From Pseudomonadota bacterium (lineage in GTDB: Bacteria > Pseudomonadota > Alphaproteobacteria > Rhodobacterales > Rhodobacteraceae), in contig JAQCLA010000054.1 in assembly GCA_027592105.1 (NCBI GenBank), positions 1-11,798 on the forward strand: a DNA stretch of 11,798 bases. The letters run 5' to 3'. Shown here piece by piece: positions 1 through 5,562 of this stretch. The notes below the pieces were generated by a model. That model made no database searches. It saw nothing but the letters and a program-made list of their open reading frames with translations, and was not told the DNA's origin. How positions within the stretch are numbered: the stretch's first letter is position 1; the number at the start of each line of letters is the position of its first letter. The position numbers and the translations under genes are program-made.

Positions 1-1360
1 GATGCGGGCCCTTGAGCGGTTGGCCGGGGGTGGCGGTGGCATGCGGCTTGGGGTGCGCCTCAGGCGGTTTGGGATAGGGTGGCTTGAAGCGGAAGCCACC
101 CGGAGTTTCGACGGTGCCAAGCAGGATTTGTAGCAGGTGCAACGCGCGCGCGGTCTGAAAGCCGTTGGAATGGGCCGAGATGCCGCGCATCGCATGCATG
201 GCGACGGGGCGGCCCAGCATCTTTTCATGCCGTTCGCCGCGAAAATCTGTCCAAGGCTGATCAATCTCGATCGCCTCGTCAAAGGCCACGCGGGCAAGCT
301 CGGCGGCCAGCGCATGGATGCGGGCGGCGGGGATGCCGCAGCGTTCCGCCACAGCCTCGGGCGCGTAGGATGGGTCGAGATAACGTTCGGCCAAGAGCTG
401 GAACACGGGGCGATGCGTGATGCCAGCGCGGCGTAGGCCATGGGCAAGATCTGGTTTGACGCCCGCCGCGTCAATAGCCAAGGGCTTTCCCGTCGCGCGG
501 TCCATCACCAAGGGTTTGCCCGCATCGTCGCGCAAGAAGAGCCCGTGTTCGGGCGAAGCGGGGTCTTCGTTCACCAGCACCGGGGCATTGGTGTAGCGCG
601 CGAGGTAATCGAGATCGATCTTGCCTGCCGTGAGCAGGCAATGGATGAGCGACAAGATCAACAGCCCGTCAGTGCCCGGCGTGATGGCGATCCAGTCATC
701 GGCCACCGCGTTATAGCCTGTGCGGATCGGGTTGATGCCGATCACCCGCGCGCCGCGTTCCTTCAGCTTGCCCAAGCCCATCTTGATGGGATTGCTGTCA
801 TGATCCTCCGCCACGCCGAAAAGGAGCAGGAGCTTGGTGCGTTCCCAATCCGGTTGGCCGAATTCCCAGAACGCGCCGCCCATCGTATAGATGCCGGCTG
901 CGGCCATATTGACCGAGCAAAACCCGCCATGGGCCGCGTAATTGGGCGTGCCGAATTGTTGCGCCCACCAGCCGGTCAGCGATTGCGACTGGTCACGCCC
1001 GGTGAAAAAGGCAAGTTTCTCGGGGGCGGTTGCACGCAAGGGGGTCATCCATGCGGTGGCGGTTGCGAGCGCTTCGTCCCAGCTGATTTCTTCGAATTGG
1101 CCAGAGCCGCGCGGGCCGACCCTGCGCAAGGGTGCGCGTAGGCGCGAAGGGGCGGTGACCTGCATGATCCCGGCGGCCCCTTTGGCGCAAAGCACGCCCT
1201 TGTTGACCGGGTGGTCGCGAGTGCCCTCGATATAGGCGACGCGTCCGTCTTTCAGATGCACATTGATCCCGCAGCGGCAGGCGCACATGTAGCAGGTCGT
1301 CTTGGCCGTCCGATCTGACAGCTTGGGCGACAGATCGAGAAAGGTGTCTTGGTGCCTCAT
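1..1360 (-). CDS. Molybdopterin oxidoreductase catalytic subunit, SoeA-like (partial, C-terminus outside window)
   Basis: This is the first 453 codons of a large molybdenum bis-MGD enzyme of the DMSO reductase superfamily. I translated the frame by hand down to the window edge and found no stop or frameshift. Residues 23-58 carry the Fe4S4 ligands of the N-terminal domain (C23, C26, C30, C58), with the usual Lys two residues after the last Cys (K60). Cys148, in HGGFCSVNMA, sits where NapA-type enzymes place the cysteine ligand of Mo. There is no Tat or Sec signal, so the enzyme is probably cytoplasmic. That fits SoeA, the catalytic subunit of the membrane-bound cytoplasmic sulfite dehydrogenase SoeABC, and stretches such as TGRDQSQSLTG and GVAEDHDSNPIKMG look like that group to me. 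The B (FeS) and C (NrfD-like) subunit genes would lie beyond position 1. The ATG has a strong RBS (GGAGGG, 1364-1369). The superfamily call is safe; sulfite as substrate is inference. Confidence 0.85.
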   Translation of the reverse strand, partial: MRHQDTFLDLSPKLSDRTAKTTCYMCACRCGINVHLKDGRVAYIEGTRDHPVNKGVLCAKGAAGIMQVTAPSRLRAPLRRVGPRGSGQFEEISWDEALATATAWMTPLRATAPEKLAFFTGRDQSQSLTGWWAQQFGTPNYAAHGGFCSVNMAAAGIYTMGGAFWEFGQPDWERTKLLLLFGVAEDHDSNPIKMGLGKLKERGARVIGINPIRTGYNAVADDWIAITPGTDGLLILSLIHCLLTAGKIDLDYLARYTNAPVLVNEDPASPEHGLFLRDDAGKPLVMDRATGKPLAIDAAGVKPDLAHGLRRAGITHRPVFQLLAERYLDPSYAPEAVAERCGIPAARIHALAAELARVAFDEAIEIDQPWTDFRGERHEKMLGRPVAMHAMRGISAHSNGFQTARALHLLQILLGTVETPGGFRFKPPYPKPPEAHPKPHATATPGQPLKGPH

Positions 1361-1363
1361 CCG

Positions 1364-1369
1364 CCCTCC
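1364..1369 (-). promoter_or_regulatory. Ribosome binding site of the molybdoenzyme gene
   Basis: On the minus strand GGAGGG lies 3 bases upstream of the ATG ending at 1360, within a longer GGGGAGGG run. This supports that ATG as the true start over nearby alternatives. Confidence 0.6.
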
Positions 1370-1457
1370 CCGCAGCCAAGGTGTCCGAGGTAGTTGTGAC
1401 GGGCCGGGCGGCGGGATGCAATGGCCGCGGCCGGATCATTCATGCGTCCTATGTATG

Positions 1458-1475
1458 TGTAAACCAAAGTTGACA
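1458..1475. promoter_or_regulatory. Candidate PpsR/CrtJ operator (TGT-N12-ACA)
   Basis: The 18 bases TGTAAACCAAAGTTGACA fit the TGT-N12-ACA palindrome bound by the redox- and light-responsive repressor PpsR (CrtJ) in purple bacteria. The box overlaps the -35 hexamer of the bciB promoter, the expected place for a repressor. PpsR boxes often come in pairs; I found no second perfect copy in this gap. A match by chance somewhere in a 166-base gap is possible, about 4 percent with even base composition, so the gene context matters to the call. Confidence 0.45.
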
Positions 1476-1498
1476 TATTTTCTGTTCGCCGCGATACT
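1470..1498 (+). promoter_or_regulatory. Sigma-70 promoter of the bciB-like gene
   Basis: TTGACA (1470-1475, perfect -35) is followed after 17 bases by GATACT (1493-1498, four of six matches to TATAAT). Transcription would start near 1505, giving a leader of about 22 bases before the ATG at 1527. This argues against earlier in-frame starts. Confidence 0.6.
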
Positions 1499-1526
1499 CG
1501 GCCCTGCCCGAGGAAAGCCCTCCCCC

Positions 1527-2762
1527 ATGCCCAAGGATCATCCTGCACCCGGTTTCAGCGTTCCCGTTCTTGCGGGAGCGGCGCGTCCGGGGCTTTGCAC
1601 CGATTGCGGCGTCAGCCGCATGGGCGATGGGCGCGCTTGTGGGCAGGCCTGTCAATTCATCCATCCCGATTATACCAGCGCCGAGCATCGCGTGCATGGG
1701 CGTATGGCCGACCCCTCCTTGGGGGATGAGGCATTCTTTGGGGTCACCCTTGCGATGCAGCGCTTGCGGCTGGACCCGCCCGCAGACGGGGCGCAATGGA
1801 GCGGGATCACCACGGCACTTGCCGCCGATCTCTTGCGCCGGGGCAAGGTCGATGCCGTGCTCGCCGTGCGCGCTGATCCGCATGACCGCTGGCGGCCGGA
1901 ACCCGTGATCGTCACCGACCCCGCAGCGCTGGCGCAATGTAGGGGTATGCGCATGGGCTATGCGCCGACCTTGGCCGCCCTCGAACCGGCGGCGGCAGCG
2001 GGGCATAAGCGCATCGCTGTCATCGGCATCCCATGCCAAGTCTATGCGCTGCGCGCGATCGAGGCGACGCTTGGCTTTCGCCGGATCTATGTCATCGGCA
2101 CGCCATGCTCGGACAATACCACGACGGAAAGCTTCCATGCCTTTCTGGCTTTGCTCGACCCAAAGCCCGAGACGGTATCTTACCTGGAGTTTCGGGCCGA
2201 CTACCGGGTGGAAATGCGCTTTGATGATGGGCGTCCGGCCAAATTCGTGCCGTTCTTGAAATTGCCGATCTCGAAACTGCCAAGCGACTTCTTTCCGATG
2301 ACTTGTAAGACCTGTGTCGATTACACCAATCGCCTGGCCGATATCACGGTGGGCTACATGGGTGGGGATGGCGATCAATGGGTCATCACGCGCAACCATC
2401 GCGGTGCTGAAATGCTTTCGGGCATTGCCGATCGGTTGGTCGAGCGGCCTTTGACCGACAAGGGCAAACGCATAGGCGCGGTCAAGGGCTTCTTGGCCAA
2501 TACCGCGCGGGCGGCGGGTGGCTTGCCGCTGCGCGCCATGCCCGATTGGGCGCGCCCGATTGTTGCTTTCTTGCAGCCCCGTATCGGGCCACGTGGTCTG
2601 GAATTCGCGCGCGCGCGGGTCGAGATGAAGGCGATCGAGACGATCTTGCACTTGCGCCGCGCCCATCCTGCCCGGATCAAGAACATGGTCCCCGATCATG
2701 TCTGGCGCGTGGCGGCCCGTTACGGTCTGCTGCCCACTCCGCAAGAAACCCGCCGCGATTGA
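1527..2762 (+). CDS. bciB: BciB-like 3,8-divinyl (proto)chlorophyllide 8-vinyl reductase / F420-hydrogenase beta-subunit family FeS flavoprotein
   Basis: The 411-residue protein belongs to the FrhB/FdhB family and matches the BciB branch along its whole length: LCTDCG near the N-terminus, GAQWSGI, IGIPCQVYALRAIE, IGTPCSDN, MTCKTCVDY, ITVGYMG and IGPRGLEFAR near the C-terminus. BciB uses reduced ferredoxin, FAD and two Fe4S4 clusters to reduce the 8-vinyl group in (bacterio)chlorophyll synthesis. Candidate cluster ligands are C24, C27, C38 and C42 plus C170, C194, C260 and C263. The length is close to cyanobacterial BciB. The ATG at 1527 is preferred because the promoter lies just upstream and AGGA occurs at 1511-1514. 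The gene is divergent from the molybdoenzyme and stands alone. The PpsR-like box supports a role in bacteriochlorophyll synthesis. A different substrate in a non-phototroph remains possible, since relatives include 7-hydroxymethyl chlorophyll reductase. Confidence 0.8.
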   Translation: MPKDHPAPGFSVPVLAGAARPGLCTDCGVSRMGDGRACGQACQFIHPDYTSAEHRVHGRMADPSLGDEAFFGVTLAMQRLRLDPPADGAQWSGITTALAADLLRRGKVDAVLAVRADPHDRWRPEPVIVTDPAALAQCRGMRMGYAPTLAALEPAAAAGHKRIAVIGIPCQVYALRAIEATLGFRRIYVIGTPCSDNTTTESFHAFLALLDPKPETVSYLEFRADYRVEMRFDDGRPAKFVPFLKLPISKLPSDFFPMTCKTCVDYTNRLADITVGYMGGDGDQWVITRNHRGAEMLSGIADRLVERPLTDKGKRIGAVKGFLANTARAAGGLPLRAMPDWARPIVAFLQPRIGPRGLEFARARVEMKAIETILHLRRAHPARIKNMVPDHVWRVAARYGLLPTPQETRRD

Positions 2763-2777
2763 ACTTTACCCAAAAGG

Positions 2778-2799
2778 TGCGCTCGCGCGCGCATCTTTT
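2778..2799 (+). terminator. Weak candidate terminator after the bciB-like gene
   Basis: The stem TGCGC (2778-2782) / GCGCA (2789-2793) with a 6-base loop is followed by TCTTTTA. The stem is short and the T run is interrupted by C. It starts 16 bases after the stop codon, where an intrinsic terminator is expected. Confidence 0.35.
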
Positions 2800-2858
2800 A
2801 CTTTACGCGCGCCCTTTGGGCGTGGCGTTTGCATCGTGCCTGCCGATCGTGCCGATTG

Positions 2859-2902
2859 CGCCGGTCGCGGCCTCCGGCGGGGATATTTCAGAAACGAAGA
2901 AC
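2859..2902 (+). repeat. Intergenic repeat, copy A (GGGATATTT core with upstream hairpin)
   Basis: A hairpin CGCCGG (2859-2864) / CCGGCG (2874-2879) leads directly into the core GGGATATTT-CA-GAAACGAAGAA (2880-2901). The core matches copies B and C. The copy points the same way as the upstream bciB-like gene. Confidence 0.65.
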
Positions 2903-3026
2903 GATGGACCGGGTGCACCCCGACCGGCTTGCGCACGGTCGGGGCTTCTCCGTTTGCGGTCATCGGCGTCCCCGCCTGTACCGCGAAGTCAGCCTCGTCG
3001 ATCTTGATTAACAAAAGCTGAAGAGC

Positions 3027-3094
3027 CTTCTTCGTTTCATAAATATCCCGGGGGGAGGCACCCGGGGACCGGGTGGCGGGGGGCAGCGCCCCCC
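3027..3094 (-). repeat. Intergenic repeat, copy B (GGGATATTT core with upstream hairpins)
   Basis: Read on the minus strand, it begins with a perfect 7-base stem and 3-base loop (3078-3094), then a second hairpin ACCCGG-GGA-CCGGGT (3060-3074, as written on the plus strand), then the core GGGATATTT-AT-GAAACGAAGAAG (3049 down to 3027). It starts 22 bases after the stop of the minus-strand gene at 3117. It may act as that gene's transcription or mRNA end, though it lacks a T run straight after the hairpin. Confidence 0.65.
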
Positions 3095-3116
3095 AAGGAT
3101 CTCTCCGCACGCGGGT

Positions 3117-3818
3117 TCAGATCATCCGGATCACGGATTTATCGATCGCCAGCACATAGCCGTGGCGGGCGATATTCTTGACCAAAAGCTCGCTGACGAT
3201 CTGGTTGCCGAGACTGTCGCGCAGGCGTTTGATCCGCGTGGCCCCTGCGGCCTCGTCGGCGTCGGATGCATGTTTGCCTGCAACCATCGCCTCGATCTGT
3301 GCGCCGCTCAAGACCTCGTCATCCAAACGGGCCTCGGCCAGAACGGCGAGGGTTTCCATCGCCGCATCTGTCAGGTTGAAGGCGAGATTGTTGATCAGTA
3401 CCACCCGTTCCTCACGGCTGAGGACGAGTGACGAGACCTGAATGCCTTGTCGTTCGATCTCGCCCATGCGGCGGTTCAGGGTGACGATGGTCACCAGGAA
3501 AACCAAGCAGGCGACAAGCAATGCCGTGGCAAAGACCATCAGCACGAAGATCACCGCGCGGTAGCTTTCAAGCACCTGCGAAAAGGCAGTGCCGGTTTGG
3601 GCCATGATTTCAAGCACGCGTGTCGCATCGGGATTGCGGACATCCATTAAGACGAACACATCGGCGACCGCCGCGTTGAACGCGCCCGCATCTGGCAAGT
3701 TCACAAAAAGCAGTGTCGCCGATAGGCCGAGCACGGCGACGACGGCGATAATCCCGATCACCAGCACACGGCCCGTGGCCGTGCGCGTTTCAGAAACGGA
3801 GGAAATACGATCCGGCAT
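3117..3818 (-). CDS. Membrane-anchored winged helix-turn-helix protein (two TM helices, C-terminal OmpR/PhoB-like DNA-binding domain)
   Basis: The 233-residue protein has a short N-terminus with three Arg before the membrane, a transmembrane helix at about 18-41, an external loop at about 42-87, a second helix at about 88-113, and then a basic segment (NRRMGEIERQ). The C-terminal part (about 128-226) reads as a winged helix of the OmpR/PhoB effector type: the recognition-helix-like TRIKRLRDSLG (194-204) and a wing ending NIARHGYVLAID (215-226). By the positive-inside rule the DNA-binding domain is cytoplasmic and the loop periplasmic. This reverses the order in ToxR/CadC, where the winged helix comes first. 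I know no named member, so signal and targets are unknown. The start is fixed by an excellent RBS (AGGAGGT, 3822-3828). It overlaps the upstream gene by 29 bases, so the two are probably co-translated. Confidence 0.8.
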   Translation of the reverse strand: MPDRISSVSETRTATGRVLVIGIIAVVAVLGLSATLLFVNLPDAGAFNAAVADVFVLMDVRNPDATRVLEIMAQTGTAFSQVLESYRAVIFVLMVFATALLVACLVFLVTIVTLNRRMGEIERQGIQVSSLVLSREERVVLINNLAFNLTDAAMETLAVLAEARLDDEVLSGAQIEAMVAGKHASDADEAAGATRIKRLRDSLGNQIVSELLVKNIARHGYVLAIDKSVIRMI

Positions 3819-4086
3819 CGGACCTCCTTGCGGCAAGACCATCTGATCCGAAAATCGATACGATCTGAAGCAGCTCCCATCCTGACGCGGCGAGCCGTGT
3901 CGCGATGAGGGGGCGCGCCGCCTCGATGGTGCAGGCCGTATCGGGCAGATCGATGACACCGTAATGCAAACGCAGCGGGTTATCCATCTTGGCCCGGTAA
4001 TCGGCATAGCAGGCTTGCGCGGGTCCGGCGACCAGCAGGGCGAGGCAACTCAGTAAGGCGATACGCGGCGACATGGGCTTATCCAT
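3790..4086 (-). CDS. Small secreted protein of unknown function
   Basis: The 98-residue product has a clear Sec signal peptide: a basic start (MDKPMSPR), a hydrophobic core (IALLSCLALLVAG) and a likely signal peptidase I site after GPAQA (residue 25). The mature protein is about 73 residues, begins with Cys26 and has one other Cys (52), which could form a disulfide. AQAC does not fit a lipobox, so a lipoprotein is less likely. I do not recognise the family. An alternative start at 4074 (MSPRIALL) gives a tighter signal peptide; neither ATG has a strong RBS. Its 3' end overlaps the start of the membrane winged-helix gene by 29 bases on the same strand, so it may work in the periplasm with that protein's external loop. 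This link is inference from gene order only. Confidence 0.7.
   Translation of the reverse strand: MDKPMSPRIALLSCLALLVAGPAQACYADYRAKMDNPLRLHYGVIDLPDTACTIEAARPLIATRLAASGWELLQIVSIFGSDGLAARRSDAGSYFLRF
3822..3828 (-). promoter_or_regulatory. Strong RBS inside the secreted-protein gene
   Basis: AGGAGGT on the minus strand lies 3 bases before the ATG ending at 3818. It lies wholly inside the coding sequence of the upstream gene (3790-4086), so the winged-helix protein is translated from within its neighbour. It decides the start at 3818. Confidence 0.7.
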
Positions 4087-4223
4087 TGGTTGAACGCGGC
4101 CCCGTCGTGCTGGGGCGATGGGGGGAGGATGGCCCTGCCGGAACTGTCATGCAATGGCAGCGACCGGCTGGCGCGATGTTATCCGATAGCGATGGGGCGA
4201 TATTGTGCGGCAGGGCTCTTGGC

Positions 4224-4237
4224 CCCGAGATCTCGGG
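4224..4237. promoter_or_regulatory. Perfect 14-base palindrome in a divergent gap
   Basis: CCCGAGATCTCGGG lies in the 197-base gap between the divergent genes at 4086 and 4284, 46 bases before the plus-strand start. It has the form of a dimeric-repressor operator. I see no convincing -35/-10 pair beside it, and its ligand is unknown. Confidence 0.3.
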
Positions 4238-4283
4238 CATGGCGTCGCGAAGGACGCTCATTGTCATTGATTGGAGATGTCTC

Positions 4284-4760
4284 ATGTTCCGTAAACTACC
4301 CCCAAGCCTGTTTGCAGTTGCGCTGAGCGGCGTCATCGCTTTGGGCGCCATGACGGCCAGCGCGGGGCCTGCCCGGGCCGACAGCCGTGATGCGGCCCGT
4401 ATTCTTGGCGGTGTCATCGCGCTTTATGCCATTGGGCGTGCCATCGAACTCAGCAACAATGGTCGTGCGCCGCAGCAAGCGCCACATGTGTCGGTGACGC
4501 GCACGCATCCGCATGCCCCCGCACTGGCCCACCCACCTGCACTTGTGGCGCCCGCGCGCTGCTTTGTCGAAGGTCAGGATCGCAACGGCTATTTCCGCGG
4601 CTATGGGCGGCGCTGCATGCAAAACCACACGGCCCGTCCCCGGCTTTTGCCACAGGCCTGCCTAACCACGGTGCATACCCAGCGTGGTCCCCGCGAAATC
4701 TATGCCGGTCGGTGCTTGGCGAATAACGGCTGGGTGCGCGAGGCAGGGTTTCGGCCCTGA
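4284..4760 (+). CDS. Exported protein with duplicated C-x17-C unit, function unknown
   Basis: The 158-residue product starts with a typical Sec signal peptide (basic MFRK, hydrophobic 8-27, likely cleavage near GPARA, residue 32). A second mildly hydrophobic stretch (ARILGGVIALYAIGRAIE, about 38-55) follows and might associate with the membrane. A Pro/His/Ala-rich linker (about 62-92) leads to a C-terminal part with exactly four cysteines, C93/C111 and C126/C144. Both pairs are spaced C-x17-C, and the two segments also share Gly, Tyr and Arg at equal places, so they look like an internal duplication forming two disulfide loops. I do not recognise a named family. The ATG at 4284 is chosen because it gives a compact signal peptide and has GGAG at 4272-4275; an in-frame ATG at 4239 would add 15 residues. 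The gene is divergent from the secreted-protein gene ending at 4086. Confidence 0.7.
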   Translation: MFRKLPPSLFAVALSGVIALGAMTASAGPARADSRDAARILGGVIALYAIGRAIELSNNGRAPQQAPHVSVTRTHPHAPALAHPPALVAPARCFVEGQDRNGYFRGYGRRCMQNHTARPRLLPQACLTTVHTQRGPREIYAGRCLANNGWVREAGFRP

Positions 4761-4844
4761 GGATTTTTGCCCTTTGGCTTTGCGGGTGGCCCTGTCCGGG
4801 CCGCCCGATCTTGTTCACCGCGCTGGGCTGTGGGATGAGGGGTG

Positions 4845-5483
4845 ATGCCGCGTTCCATGCCCGATCTTGCCCATGAAGATGCCCTTGGCGGCCTCATCGC
4901 CGGTGTCGACGAGGCGGGGCGCGGCCCTTTGGCGGGGCCTGTTTGTGCAGCGGCGGTGATCTTGGACCGGGGCATGATCCCGGCTGGGTTGAACGATTCC
5001 AAGATGCTGTCAGCCACCAAGCGCAATATCTTGTTCGATCTGATCCAAGCACAGGCCCATGTCGCGATCGGCTGGGCCAGCGTGGAAGAAATCGATGCGC
5101 TCAACATTCGCGAGGCGTCGCTTTTGGCGATGCGGCGTGCGGTGGAGGGGTTGGCGATCTGCCCTGATGCAGCCTTGATCGATGGCAATGCCTGCCCAAG
5201 GGAATTGCCGTGCCACGGGGTCACGCTGGTCAAGGGCGATGCCAAAAGCCTCTCGATCGCTGCGGCCTCGATCATCGCCAAGGTGGCGCGTGACCGGGTC
5301 ATGGCGGGTCTTGCGAAAGCCCATCCCGGCTATGGCTGGGAGGTCAATCAAGGCTACCCAACGGCGGCACATCTGGCCGCACTACAAGATATGGGGGTGA
5401 CACCCCATCATAGACGATCCTTTCGTCCGGTACACAACATCTTGCTATCGCAAGTCGCGCAACATATTGATTCCAAAAAATAA
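4845..5483 (+). CDS. rnhB: Ribonuclease HII
   Basis: RNase HII cleaves the RNA strand of RNA-DNA hybrids and starts removal of single ribonucleotides from DNA. The 212-residue sequence shows the family signature GVDEAGRGPLAGP with catalytic D22 and E23, the third acidic residue in LIDGN (D113), the fourth in VKGDAKS (D132), followed by the highly conserved SIAAASIIAKVARDR. Length and order are normal for bacterial RnhB. The start is uncertain: GTG at 4842, ATG at 4845 and ATG at 4857 are in frame, and the GAGGGG at 4837-4842 is too close to the first two but rather far from the third. ccrM follows 79 bases after the stop on the same strand. An rnhB-ccrM pair is, to my knowledge, common in alphaproteobacteria. 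Confidence 0.95.
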   Translation: MPRSMPDLAHEDALGGLIAGVDEAGRGPLAGPVCAAAVILDRGMIPAGLNDSKMLSATKRNILFDLIQAQAHVAIGWASVEEIDALNIREASLLAMRRAVEGLAICPDAALIDGNACPRELPCHGVTLVKGDAKSLSIAAASIIAKVARDRVMAGLAKAHPGYGWEVNQGYPTAAHLAALQDMGVTPHHRRSFRPVHNILLSQVAQHIDSKK

Positions 5484-5484
5484 A

Positions 5485-5513
5485 TTGACTGCGAATCACC
5501 TTTGAGCGATTCT
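5485..5513 (+). promoter_or_regulatory. ccrM promoter overlapped by GANTC methylation sites
   Basis: TTGACT (5485-5490) and GATTCT (5508-5513) are spaced by 17 bases, giving a plausible sigma-70-type promoter with a strong -35 and weak -10. GANTC sites occur at 5469-5473, in the spacer at 5493-5497, and across the -10 at 5508-5512. CcrM methylates GANTC, so the promoter can sense its own product's activity, as known for Caulobacter ccrM. Confidence 0.6.
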
Positions 5514-5562
5514 ACCTCCGAACACCGCGAAAGCCCGTTAGAGGCGCGGAGCAGAGGCAGAG

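Larger units (their letters stand above)
2763..3116. other. Gene-free gap between convergent genes
   Basis: These 354 bases lie between the 3' ends of the bciB-like gene and the membrane winged-helix gene. They hold a weak terminator candidate just after bciB, a CGCCC-TTT-GGGCG hairpin (2810-2822), and two opposed copies of an intergenic repeat. Open frames here have no family features; they pass through the repeat, which reads as DIYETKK- or DISETKN-like peptides, so I do not call them genes. The 124 bases between the repeat cores hold nothing I recognise. Confidence 0.7.

Noticed and set aside
137..1141. Plus-strand open frames of 99 and 233 codons
   Set aside because: They are antisense to the molybdoenzyme gene, whose frame is intact with Fe4S4 and Mo-ligand motifs. 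The plus-strand products show no recognisable domain.
1449..2744. A 431-codon open frame on the minus strand
   Set aside because: It lies fully antisense to the bciB-like gene, shows no family motifs and is rich in Arg, Gly and His, as expected of a shadow frame in GC-rich coding DNA.
2766..3110. A 114-codon minus-strand open frame in the convergent gap
   Set aside because: Its translation runs through repeat copies A and B (DIYETKK-like peptide) and overlaps hairpins. The same peptide arises from repeat copy C, so it is read-through of a repeat and not a gene.
4788..4808. GGCCC/GGGCC hairpin before rnhB as a terminator
   Set aside because: The stem is only about five bases and no T run follows, so I could not support a terminator call.
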